The position numbers and the translations under genes are program-made. Under the pieces are notes generated by a model, which ran no database searches, was not told the DNA's origin, and worked only from the letters and a program-made list of their open reading frames with translations. Below, piece by piece: positions 1 through 7,412 of a stretch of 64,000 bases of DNA. Source of the DNA: Saccharothrix sp. NRRL B-16348 (GTDB lineage Bacteria > Actinomycetota > Actinomycetes > Mycobacteriales > Pseudonocardiaceae); contig NZ_LGED01000195.1 in assembly GCF_001280085.1 (NCBI RefSeq), positions 58,339-122,338 of the forward strand. Reading direction: 5' to 3'. Every line of letters begins with the position of its first letter. The stretch's first letter is position 1.

Positions 1-135
1 GATCCTCGCGACCAGGTCGAGCATCTCCGCGCCGCTCACCACGCGCGAGCCGTGTTCGAACACCGGCCGGCCCCCGGCGGTCTCGAGCACGTCGAGCACC
101 GCGCGCGGGAACGGCTCGGTGTCACGCGCCGGCAA
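1..135 (-). CDS. AMP-dependent synthetase/ligase, N-terminus only (runs off the window)
   Basis: The reverse strand encodes 45 open codons up to the window edge. The start is TTG at 135, preceded by an AAGGA SD site 5-6 nt upstream. It overlaps the end of the flavin monooxygenase gene by 14 nt, so the two are translationally coupled. The visible peptide, with VFEHGSRVVSGAEMLDLV near its end, looks like the first strand and helix of the ANL superfamily (acyl-CoA synthetase or 4-coumarate-CoA ligase type), where a short beta segment precedes the (T/S)xAEL motif. No AMP-binding motif falls inside the window, so the family call is an inference from this N-terminus and its position next to an aromatic amino-acid lyase. 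Confidence 0.55.
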   Translation of the reverse strand, partial: MPARDTEPFPRAVLDVLETAGGRPVFEHGSRVVSGAEMLDLVARI

Positions 136-1672
136 GGCATTCCTTCACGAACGCGGTCAGCGGCTGCTGGTGCACCGCCGGCAGGTCCCACTGGTTCTCG
201 AGGTTCTCGGCCAGGTGGTGGGTCGCGTTGAGCGTGCCGTCGCGGTAGTAGCGCACCACCGGGTGCAGGTAGCTCGCGTCGTGCGCGTTGGCCGCGTCGT
301 TCTCGACCACGCGCGGGACGGCGATGTCGAACGGGTCCACCGTGTCGTGGTCGGGCCCGTACTCCAGCGTCGCGACGAACCGGTGCTCGGCCGGGCCGAG
401 GCCGCCGTCGGCGACGTAGGCCACCGGCACCTCCTCCTCGTACCGCGCGGTGTCGCCGGACACCGTGACCACGTCGCCGATGACCGCGAACTGCTGCCAC
501 AGCGCGGACGACCGGTTCACCCTGGCCACCAGCGCGTCGCCGATCGCCTCCGGTGACGGCGCCAGCTGCGTCGACGGCCACGGGGTGTCGTGGTGGCGTG
601 CGGCGAGGATGCGGTGCAGGGCGCGGACCCCGTACCGGAAGCCGTGGATGAACCCGCTGGTGGACTTCTTGAAGTCGCGCTGCTGCGTGAGCGTGCCCGC
701 GAAGTACAGGCCCGGCACGGTGGTCGACTCGTACGCGGGCGTCTGCTCCGGGAACCGGTCGTCGATCACCAGCGCCGGGCGGCAGCTGTCGTCGAACACC
801 GAGGCGTCGAACCGGAACCCGGTGCACGCCACGATCCGGTCGTACTCCACCTCCCGCGACGACTCCGCCGCGCGGGCGTAGCGGAACCGGACGCGGAAAC
901 CGCCGCCGGGCCGCGGCTCGATCAGCTCCACCGCGCCGTCGATGACCGCGTTCTCCGACTTGAGCTGGTAGGTGTCGAGGAAGTTGTTGTTCACCGCGCG
1001 CAGGTGGCCGACGTAGTGCGTCTGCCACGCGAGCCGCACCGAGTGCGGGCCGGCCACGTGGATGACCGCCGCGTGCTCCACCAGGGCGTCGGCGGTCTCG
1101 AACCCCGAGTTGCCCTTGCCGATCACCAGCACCCGCTGGTCGGTGAACGACTCCGGGTCGGTGTCGAACGTGTCGTAGCGCTCGGCGTGCTCGATGCCGG
1201 GGATCGGCGGCACGTGGAGTTGCGAGACCCCGGTCGCCACCACGACCCGCGCGGCACGCCACGTCCGCCCACCGCCGTCGAGCACGGCGAACCCCTCGTC
1301 GTCACGGGAGATCCGCGCGACCTCGGTGCCGTAGTGGACCCGGACCCCGGTGGCCGCGGCGAAGTCGGCCAGGTACCGGACCAGGTCGTCGGCGCCGGGG
1401 AAGTACCGGGGGCTGTAGCGCGTGAACAGCAGCTCGGGATCGTCGGACAGCAGCGAGTTCCAGTCCATGCGCAGCCGCTGCTCCGGGTCGGAGTAGCCGC
1501 TGTGCACCTTGTTGATGGAGATCAGGGTCCGGTGCCGCGGGTAGCGGGTGAAGAAGGTGCCCGGTCCGGTGCCGCGTTCGAGGACGGCGTAATCGCGACC
1601 GTCGCGCTCCAGCAGGGCGGCGAGCTGCAAACCGGCCGGTCCCGCCCCGATGATCAGGTAGTCGTGCGCCAT
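122..1672 (-). CDS. FAD-dependent monooxygenase, FMO/FOXRED2-like
   Basis: A 516-residue flavoprotein. It has an N-terminal FAD Rossmann motif GAGPAG (residues 9-14), a second dinucleotide motif GKGNSG (185-190) for NADPH, and an ATG-type strand VVVATGVS (143-150). The segments PRHRTLISINK and DWNSLLSDDPELLF are typical of the FOXRED2-like branch of flavin-containing monooxygenases. The ATG at 1672 was chosen because the Rossmann strand starts four residues later and a TAGCTT -10 box (minus strand of 1681-1686) sits 8 nt upstream, which suggests a leaderless mRNA; the frame upstream has no family similarity. It is divergent from the MIO lyase and overlaps the downstream ligase gene. A role in oxidising a product of that pathway is inference; the substrate is unknown. 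Confidence 0.85.
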   Translation of the reverse strand: MAHDYLIIGAGPAGLQLAALLERDGRDYAVLERGTGPGTFFTRYPRHRTLISINKVHSGYSDPEQRLRMDWNSLLSDDPELLFTRYSPRYFPGADDLVRYLADFAAATGVRVHYGTEVARISRDDEGFAVLDGGGRTWRAARVVVATGVSQLHVPPIPGIEHAERYDTFDTDPESFTDQRVLVIGKGNSGFETADALVEHAAVIHVAGPHSVRLAWQTHYVGHLRAVNNNFLDTYQLKSENAVIDGAVELIEPRPGGGFRVRFRYARAAESSREVEYDRIVACTGFRFDASVFDDSCRPALVIDDRFPEQTPAYESTTVPGLYFAGTLTQQRDFKKSTSGFIHGFRYGVRALHRILAARHHDTPWPSTQLAPSPEAIGDALVARVNRSSALWQQFAVIGDVVTVSGDTARYEEEVPVAYVADGGLGPAEHRFVATLEYGPDHDTVDPFDIAVPRVVENDAANAHDASYLHPVVRYYRDGTLNATHHLAENLENQWDLPAVHQQPLTAFVKECLAGA

Positions 1673-1735
1673 GAGCCAGGAAGCTACGCACCGGATCTCA
1701 GAACTCTCTGAGATCGACTGCCTACCGTCAGTGCG
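1673..1735. promoter_or_regulatory. Divergent promoter with a perfect 9-bp-arm operator
   Basis: This 63-bp gap separates two divergent start codons. At 1694-1715 lies a perfect inverted repeat, arms GATCTCAGA and TCTGAGATC with a 4-bp spacer. Rightward, a TACCGT -10 box (1723-1728) ends 7 nt before the GTG at 1736. Leftward, TAGCTT (complement of 1681-1686) ends 8 nt before the ATG at 1672. Both look like leaderless promoters, and the palindrome covers the place where both -35 elements would be. One dimeric regulator could therefore shut off both genes. No candidate regulator gene is adjacent within the window. Confidence 0.65.
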
Positions 1736-3232
1736 GTGACCACGACCGTGACCGACGCCCCCGTGGACCTCGGCGCACCGCTGAGGAGCGACCACCTCCA
1801 CCGTGCCGCCGCGCCGCTACCGGTGCTCGTCAGCCCCGTCGTCCGGGAACGGGTCGACCGGGGCCGCGAGTACCTGCGCACGGTGCTGGCCGACGACGAT
1901 CGGCCCGTCTACGGCGCCAAGACCGGGTTCGGCGCCCTGATCGGCTTCGCGGGCCGTGAGGACGAAGCCGACCAATGCGACAACACCCTCGCACACCTCG
2001 GCGCGGGCCAAGGGCCCGACCTGCCCGCCGACATCGCCCGCGCCGCGCTGCTCGTGCGGGCGTGGTCGCTCGCCCAGGGCGTCTCGGGCGTGTCCGCGGA
2101 CGTGTTGGACGGGCTCGCGGCGATGTTCGCGACCACGTTCGTGCCGGCGATCCCGCGTTACGGCTCGGTCGGCGCGAGCGGCGACCTCATCCCGCTCGCC
2201 TACGCGACCCAGGCGTTGCGCGGCCGCGGTCACGCCTACCTGGACGGCGAGCGGATGCCCGCGGACGACGCCCTGCGCCGTGCCGGCCTCACGCCGCTCA
2301 CCCTCGACGGGCGTGACGCGCTGGCGCTCGTCAACGGCACGTCGGTCACGACCGCCGCCGCGGCTCTCGCGCTGGACAGCGTGCGCGCCTCGCACCGTGC
2401 GATCCAGGACTTGACCTGCCTGCTCGTGGACGTCGTCGGCGGTGACCCCGGTTTCCTCGACCCACGGCTGATCTCCGCGTACGGGCACCCCGGCGCGGCC
2501 ACCGTCGCCGAGCGCATGCGCGCCACCCTCGCGGGCACGGTGCCGACCGGTGAGCGTGCGCTCCAGGAGCCCTACAGCATCCGGTGCTCGCCGCAGCTGC
2601 TCGGCGCGGCCGAGGACGCGTTGCGCTACGTCGACGGCGTGGTGGCGGCCGACCTGGGCGGTGTCAGCGACAACCCGCTGTTCTTCCCCGGTGACGACCT
2701 CGTCGCGCACGGCGGCAACTTCTTCGGCCAGCCGGCCGCGTTCGCCGCCGACGTGCTGGCCATGGTCACGGCGTCGTTGGGCAACCTCGCCGAACGGCAG
2801 CTGGACCTGCTGGTCGACCCGGTGCGCAACACCGGCCTGCCGCCGATGCTGGCGGCCGGACCCGGACGTCAGCACGGGTTGCAGGGCGTGCAGCTGGCCA
2901 CGACCGCGTTCGTCGTGGAGATCCGCCGCGCGGCACTGCCCGCGAGCACCCAGAGCCTGCCGACGAACCTGCACAACCAGGACGTCGTGCCGTTCGGCAC
3001 GCAGGCCGCGCTGCGCGCCTACGACGTCGCAGAACTGCTCCGGCTGCTGTGCGGCTCGCTGGCGCTCGGCCTGCGGCAGGCGGTCCACGTGGGAGGCCGC
3101 CGACCGACCGCGCCCCGCTGCGCCGCTCTGCTCGACGCCCTCGCCGACGCGATCGCCCCGGTCGACCCGGACCGCCCGCTCGACGCGGACGTGCGGGCGG
3201 CCGCCGACCTGGTCACCGGGGGCCGGTACTGA
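1736..3232 (+). CDS. MIO-type aromatic amino-acid ammonia-lyase/aminomutase (tyrosine-type candidate)
   Basis: A 498-residue member of the histidine/phenylalanine/tyrosine ammonia-lyase family. The MIO-forming triad Ala-Ser-Gly is at 147-149 (SVGASGDLIPLAY), the Tyr-loop is VYGAKTGFG (58-66), and the conserved EPYSIRCSPQ and SDNPLFF blocks follow. In the substrate selectivity segment (LAHLGAGQG) the pair is His87-Leu88. This matches the His-Leu pair of tyrosine ammonia-lyases and aminomutases rather than Phe-Leu of PAL or Ser-His of HAL. The likely product is p-coumarate or beta-tyrosine. The GTG start lies 7 nt after a -10 box, so translation is probably leaderless. The neighbouring oxygenase and ligase support a secondary-metabolite role rather than histidine catabolism; no hut genes are near. 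Confidence 0.9.
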   Translation: MTTTVTDAPVDLGAPLRSDHLHRAAAPLPVLVSPVVRERVDRGREYLRTVLADDDRPVYGAKTGFGALIGFAGREDEADQCDNTLAHLGAGQGPDLPADIARAALLVRAWSLAQGVSGVSADVLDGLAAMFATTFVPAIPRYGSVGASGDLIPLAYATQALRGRGHAYLDGERMPADDALRRAGLTPLTLDGRDALALVNGTSVTTAAAALALDSVRASHRAIQDLTCLLVDVVGGDPGFLDPRLISAYGHPGAATVAERMRATLAGTVPTGERALQEPYSIRCSPQLLGAAEDALRYVDGVVAADLGGVSDNPLFFPGDDLVAHGGNFFGQPAAFAADVLAMVTASLGNLAERQLDLLVDPVRNTGLPPMLAAGPGRQHGLQGVQLATTAFVVEIRRAALPASTQSLPTNLHNQDVVPFGTQAALRAYDVAELLRLLCGSLALGLRQAVHVGGRRPTAPRCAALLDALADAIAPVDPDRPLDADVRAAADLVTGGRY

Positions 3233-3330
3233 TCCTCTTCGGGCCGGCTCGGCTGCGGCTGTCCGGTGCGGACGGCCGGGTTCGGCCACCGCTGTGCGGC
3301 GCTGATGGCCTCGGCTGCGGTGGCCGGCTC

Positions 3331-3417
3331 GGCCAAGGCTCGATGGCCTCGGCGGCCGGGTGGGCCAAGGCCCGATGGCTGCGGCTGCGGTGGCTGGTTC
3401 GGCCAAGGCCCGATGGC
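3331..3417 (+). repeat. Three imperfect copies of a 17-bp element between convergent genes
   Basis: GGCCAAGGCYCGATGGC occurs at 3331-3347, 3363-3379 and 3401-3417, separated by GC-rich filler built from CTGCGG/TGGC units. The stretch 3233-3439 lies between the end of the lyase gene and the end of the sensor kinase gene, and I see no coding sequence in it. It looks like low-complexity, slippage-grown spacer DNA. A protein-binding role is possible but unsupported. Confidence 0.5.
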
Positions 3418-3439
3418 TGCGGCGGCTGCGGCCGGGTGG

Positions 3440-4786
3440 TCACCGCCGTCCGGTGCCGATCTTGCCTTCGGCGGCGGGGTCGATCGGCTCGGTGACCGCC
3501 GGCCCGGTGCTGATCGCCTTTCCCGTGACCGAGCCGGCCTCGGTGGTGGTGTCGGCGGAGCTGGCGGCGGCGGGGATTCGGAGGGTGAACCGCGCGCCCT
3601 GGCCCGGGTGGCCCGCGGCCTCCACCGTGCCGCCGTGGCTCGTCACGACCTCCCGCAGCAGCGCCAGCCCCAACCCGAACCGCCGCTCCGCCCCGCCCGC
3701 GCCGCGGTGGAACCGGTCGAACAGCCGGTCCGCCTCGACCGGGTCGAAACCCTCGCCCGTGTCGGCGACGGTCAGCTCGACGTGCCCGCCCCGCAGCCCG
3801 AGGCGCACGTCGATCCGACCGCCTTCCGGCGTGTGGCGCACGGCGTTCGCCAGCAGCTCGTCCACCGCGCGCCGCAACGCGGTCTCCACACCGGTGACGA
3901 TCAGCGGGCCGGTGGGGCGTTCGACGGTCAGCGTGATCCGCCGTTCGTCCGCCCGGTCGCCCTCGGTCTCCACCGCGGACTCCGCCAACGCGGCCAGGTC
4001 CACCGCGTGACCGTCGACGCCCTCGGACCGGCGGTTCAGCCGCGCCGACAGCAGCAGGTCGTCCACCACGTCGCCGAGCCCGCGGATCGAGCTGGCGAGC
4101 TTGTCGAGACCGTCGCGGTGGTCGTCGGGCAGGTCCGCCGCCTTCGCCCACCGGGCGAGCAGCTGCGCCCGCGTGTACGCCCGCGCGATCGGCGTCCGCA
4201 GCTCGTGGCTCGCGTCCGTGACGAACCGCCGCTGCCTGGCCAGCGCCTCCGCCAGCGGCGCGACCGTGCGGCGGCCGACGCCCAGCCCGATCAACGCCGC
4301 CGCGAGCAGGCCGCCGACCTCCGCGATCGCCAGCGCCAGCAGCAGGTGCCGCCGGTCGGCGAGCTGGTAGCGCGTGTCGAAGACCGCCTGCACGGTGCTG
4401 TCGCCGGCGCCGCGCTGGGTCAGCACCAGGTACTCGGTGCCGTTCAGGTCGAGTTCGCGCTCGATGACCCCGCCGGACGCCGCGACCGCGTCGAGGTCTT
4501 CGCGCAGCGGGAAACCCGGCGGCACCTTCAGCACGCCGTCGTCCAGCACGCCGTCGTCGAGGATGAACAGCCACGTGCACCCCGGAGGGGTCGACGGCAC
4601 GCCGAACCGGGCGTTGTACTGCAGCTCGCGCGTCACCTGCGCGTCCTGCGCGTGCACCATCACGGCGTAGGCGATCCCGCCGACGAACGCGACCAGCACG
4701 GTGATCGCCAGCCCGACCAGCACGCTGATCCGCAGGCGAGCCCGCCGGACCACCGCGCGTTCCGCCTCGGCCCACGAACGGCTCAC
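3440..4786 (-). CDS. Sensor histidine kinase
   Basis: A 448-residue membrane kinase. Helices lie at about 19-43 and 147-170, flanking an extracytoplasmic sensor domain of about 100 residues. The DHp domain has the H-box DASHELRTP with phospho-accepting His194, followed by an N box (ELLANAVRHTPEGG), a G1 box (VADTGEGF) and a G2 box (FGLGLAL). The C-terminal tail (about 35 residues after the ATPase domain) is low-complexity. The GTG start at 4786 overlaps the stop of the upstream response regulator by 4 nt (GTGA), so the pair is one operon. A perfect 15-bp tandem duplication (4529-4558) adds a repeated VLDDG in the sensor domain. The ligand is unknown. Confidence 0.92.
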   Translation of the reverse strand: MSRSWAEAERAVVRRARLRISVLVGLAITVLVAFVGGIAYAVMVHAQDAQVTRELQYNARFGVPSTPPGCTWLFILDDGVLDDGVLKVPPGFPLREDLDAVAASGGVIERELDLNGTEYLVLTQRGAGDSTVQAVFDTRYQLADRRHLLLALAIAEVGGLLAAALIGLGVGRRTVAPLAEALARQRRFVTDASHELRTPIARAYTRAQLLARWAKAADLPDDHRDGLDKLASSIRGLGDVVDDLLLSARLNRRSEGVDGHAVDLAALAESAVETEGDRADERRITLTVERPTGPLIVTGVETALRRAVDELLANAVRHTPEGGRIDVRLGLRGGHVELTVADTGEGFDPVEADRLFDRFHRGAGGAERRFGLGLALLREVVTSHGGTVEAAGHPGQGARFTLRIPAAASSADTTTEAGSVTGKAISTGPAVTEPIDPAAEGKIGTGRR

Positions 4787-5472
4787 AACGCCCCCAAGCG
4801 ATATCCGAGTCCTTGCACCGTGTGCACCACCGAACGGTCGATCTTGGACCGCAGGTAGTACACGTAGGTGTCCACAATGGATGTTGCCGAAGCGTCCGGG
4901 AACACCACGCGCCGCAACGACGCCCGCGTGTGCACCGTGCCCGGGTAGGTGGCGAGCACGCGCAGCAGCGTGAACTCCCGGGTGGTGAGCGGCACCCGCC
5001 CGCCGTCGGGCAGCACCACCTCCCGCTGCCCGACGTCGAGGTGCCCGGAGCCGATCCGCAGCACGTCGGCCAGTTCCAGCGCCCGCCGGCACAGCGCCCG
5101 CAGCCGCGCGCTCAACTCGTCCAGGTCGAACGGTTTCACCAGGTAGTCGTCCGCGCCTGCGTCGAGACCGTCGATCCGGTCGTGGACGGTGCCCAGCGCG
5201 GTGAGGATCAACGCCCGCGCCCGCACCGACCTCGCCCTCAGCCGCACCAGCAGGTCGAGCCCGTCCAGGTCGGGCAGGCCGCGGTCGATGACCACCGCGT
5301 CGTACGGGCGGGTGAGGCCGAGGTGCAGCCCGCGCTGCCCGTCCAGGGCAACGTCCACGGTGTACCCCTCGTCGCGCAACGCGGCGGCGAGCAACTCCAC
5401 GAGCTCGCGGTCGTCCTCCACCAGCAGCAACCGGAAGCAGTTGGCCGGCCAGGATCTGGAGTTGCCCTGCAC
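4783..5472 (-). CDS. OmpR/PhoB-family response regulator
   Basis: A 229-residue regulator with a receiver domain (RLLLVEDD, phospho-acceptor Asp63 in VIDRGLPDLDG, Lys113 in LVKPF) and a C-terminal winged-helix DNA-binding domain from about residue 135, ending with the usual GLGYRLG. The start is GTG at 5472, which leaves a 12-residue extension before the first receiver strand, so a later start is possible. It is the first gene of a leftward regulator-kinase operon and is divergent from a PadR gene. Targets cannot be deduced. Confidence 0.92.
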   Translation of the reverse strand: MQGNSRSWPANCFRLLLVEDDRELVELLAAALRDEGYTVDVALDGQRGLHLGLTRPYDAVVIDRGLPDLDGLDLLVRLRARSVRARALILTALGTVHDRIDGLDAGADDYLVKPFDLDELSARLRALCRRALELADVLRIGSGHLDVGQREVVLPDGGRVPLTTREFTLLRVLATYPGTVHTRASLRRVVFPDASATSIVDTYVYYLRSKIDRSVVHTVQGLGYRLGAL

Positions 5473-5519
5473 GCCACCAGAATCCCACTTCCGGGTGTTC
5501 GGTCAACGTGATGAGAGCG

Positions 5520-5560
5520 CCGACCATCGGAGTTCCGCCGGCTGCGTCCCAGATGGTCGG
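5520..5560. promoter_or_regulatory. Long inverted repeat upstream of the response regulator
   Basis: Arms CCGACCATC (5520-5528) and GATGGTCGG (5552-5560) are perfect reverse complements separated by 23 bp. They lie 48-88 bp upstream of the response-regulator start. A regulator site bound with a DNA loop is possible; the wide spacing makes chance pairing also possible in such GC-rich DNA. Confidence 0.35.
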
Positions 5561-5587
5561 TCCCGCCCCGGTTGCGACCGCGCGATA

Positions 5588-5619
5588 CCTAGAAGTACTA
5601 TGCCTTGCACATCTAGGGT
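5588..5619 (+). promoter_or_regulatory. Candidate PadR operator and -10 box
   Basis: CCTAGA (5588-5593) and TCTAGG (5612-5617) form an inverted repeat with an 18-bp spacer, itself partly symmetric around ATGCCTTGCAC. The right arm overlaps a TAGGGT -10-like box (5614-5619) about 20 nt upstream of the PadR start. The arrangement fits autorepression by the PadR protein encoded just downstream, as is usual in this family. Confidence 0.45.
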
Positions 5620-5640
5620 ACGTCGTGAGGGGAGGTGTCG

Positions 5641-6015
5641 TTGAAGGTCACCAAGGACCTCGTGGCCGCGTCGGCGACGCCGATGGTGCTGGGCATCCTG
5701 GCCGAGGAGGACAGCTACGGGTACGCCATCCTCCGGCGGATCAACGAGCTGTCCGGCGGGGAGCTGGATTGGACCGAAGGGCTGCTCTACCCGTTGCTGC
5801 ACCGGCTGGAACGCCTCGGGCACGTGGAGTCGAGCTGGCGGTCGGTCGCCGGTGAGCGGCGGCGCAAGTACTACCGGATCACGCCCGGCGGCCTGGCCGA
5901 GCTCGCCGAGCAACGTCGGCAGTGGGCCGCGGTCGTGGGCGCGCTCAAGGAGATCTGGCCCCGTTCGGACGACGCGCGGCCGTTGACCACGTTCCCGCTG
6001 GGAGACTTCGCATGA
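5641..6015 (+). CDS. PadR-family transcriptional regulator
   Basis: About 124 residues with the PadR winged-helix signature: LVAASATPMVLGILAEEDSYGYAI, then GLLYPLLHRLERLG and a RRKYYRITPGG wing. (The first motif is split in this description by the start of helix 1.) A TTG at 5641 is preferred because the SD GGGGAGG (5629-5635) ends 5 nt upstream; a GTG at 5635 in the same frame would lie inside that SD. Its stop overlaps the start of the next gene (ATGA), the typical PadR plus membrane-protein pair in which PadR represses its own operon until a ligand or drug binds. Confidence 0.9.
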   Translation: MKVTKDLVAASATPMVLGILAEEDSYGYAILRRINELSGGELDWTEGLLYPLLHRLERLGHVESSWRSVAGERRRKYYRITPGGLAELAEQRRQWAAVVGALKEIWPRSDDARPLTTFPLGDFA

Positions 6016-7379
6016 CCGACGATCAAGGCGACCTCGAGGCGCAGTTCGCCCAGTGGCGGCACTACGTGCAGCGTCGCCGGGAGCTGCGGCAGACCGACGT
6101 GGAGGAGCTCGAAGACCACCTCCGCGGTTCGGTCGACGACCTCGTGGCCGCCGGGCTCCACGCCGACGAGGCGTTCCTGGTCGCGGTCAAGCGCATGGGC
6201 AGCCTGGACGAGCTGTCCCGCGAGTTCGCCCGGGAGCACTCGGAACGGCTGTGGAAGCAGCTGGTGCTGACCGGCGGACCCGACGGCCCGGCGCCGGGCG
6301 GCCGGTCGCGGCGGGACCTGTGGGTGATGGTGGCCTGCGCGGTGGGCGCGGCGGCGTCGGTGAAGGCGCCGGAGCTGTTCGGCCTGAGCCTGGAGGACGA
6401 CGCCGCGTTCTACGGGCCCAACGTCGGCCTGTTCGCGTTGCCGTGGCTGGCGGGCTTCCTGGCCTGGCGCCGCCGTGCCGCGGCCGGGTTGGTCGGCGTG
6501 CTGGTGGCGTTGTTCGCCCTCGGCGCCGTGGCCGCCAACGCCTACCCGCTCGCCGAGGACTCCCAGTCGGTGGTGTTGACGAGCATCCACCTGCCGATCG
6601 CGCTGTGGTTCGTGGTCGGCTTGTCCTACGTGTCCGACGACGTGCGGTCGTCACGGCGGCGCATGGACTTCGTCCGCTTCACCGGCGAGTGGTTCATCTA
6701 CTACGTCCTCATCGCGCTCGGCGGCGGTGTGCTGACCGGCTTCGTGTTCGGCACGTTCGAGGCGATCGGGATCTCGCCGGAGACCGTCATCGCGCAGTGG
6801 GTGCTCCCGTGCGGCGCCGCGGCGGCGGTGGTGGTGGCCGGGTGGCTGGTCGAGGCCAAGCAGAGCGTGGTGGAGAACATCGCCCCGGTGCTGACGCGGC
6901 TGTTCACCCCGCTGTTCACGGCGGTGCTGCTGGCGTTCCTGGTGACCCTCGTCGTCACCAGTTCGGGCATCGACGTCGAACGCGAGGCGCTGATCCTGTT
7001 CGACCTGCTGCTGGTCGTGGTGCTGGGCCTGCTGCTCTACTCGTTCTCCGCCCGCGACCCGCTGGCCCCGCCCGGCGCGTTCGACAAGCTGCAACTCGCC
7101 CTCGTGGTCAGCGCGCTGGTGATCGACGTGCTGGTGCTGCTGGAGATCACCGGCCGCATCACCGAGTTCGGCACCACGCCCAACAAGGCGGCGGCGCTGG
7201 GCGAGAACGTCGTCCTCCTGGCCAACCTCGCGTGGTCGGCCTGGCTGCTGTTCTCCCTGATCCGCCGGCGCAAGCCGTTCACCGCGCTCGAACGCTGGCA
7301 GACCGCGTACCTCCCGGTGTTCGCGGTGTGGGCGTGGGTCGTGGTGCTGCTGTTCCCGCCGCTGTTCGGCTACCTGTGA
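6012..7379 (+). CDS. Permease-prefix (HAAS) domain membrane protein
   Basis: A 455-residue protein. The first 80 residues form a soluble helical domain of the HAAS/permease-prefix type (VEELEDHLRGSVDDLVAAG, then EAFLVAVKRMGSLDELSREF), which is characteristically encoded next to PadR regulators. About ten hydrophobic helices follow from residue 100 to the C-terminus, with no ATPase or recognisable transport motif. The ATG at 6012 overlaps the PadR stop by 4 nt, so the two are co-translated. The family is thought to couple PadR-controlled signals to membrane functions; the actual activity is unknown. Confidence 0.85.
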   Translation: MTDDQGDLEAQFAQWRHYVQRRRELRQTDVEELEDHLRGSVDDLVAAGLHADEAFLVAVKRMGSLDELSREFAREHSERLWKQLVLTGGPDGPAPGGRSRRDLWVMVACAVGAAASVKAPELFGLSLEDDAAFYGPNVGLFALPWLAGFLAWRRRAAAGLVGVLVALFALGAVAANAYPLAEDSQSVVLTSIHLPIALWFVVGLSYVSDDVRSSRRRMDFVRFTGEWFIYYVLIALGGGVLTGFVFGTFEAIGISPETVIAQWVLPCGAAAAVVVAGWLVEAKQSVVENIAPVLTRLFTPLFTAVLLAFLVTLVVTSSGIDVEREALILFDLLLVVVLGLLLYSFSARDPLAPPGAFDKLQLALVVSALVIDVLVLLEITGRITEFGTTPNKAAALGENVVLLANLAWSAWLLFSLIRRRKPFTALERWQTAYLPVFAVWAWVVVLLFPPLFGYL

Positions 7380-7383
7380 CCGG

Positions 7384-7412
7384 GCCGAACGTCACCGCGC
7401 ACGCCGTTCGGC
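7384..7412. terminator. Possible bidirectional terminator hairpin
   Basis: Stem arms GCCGAACG (7384-7391) and CGTTCGGC (7405-7412) with a 13-nt loop lie between two convergent genes, overlapping the last codons of the leftward one. There is no U tract, as is common in high-GC actinobacteria. Confidence 0.4.
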
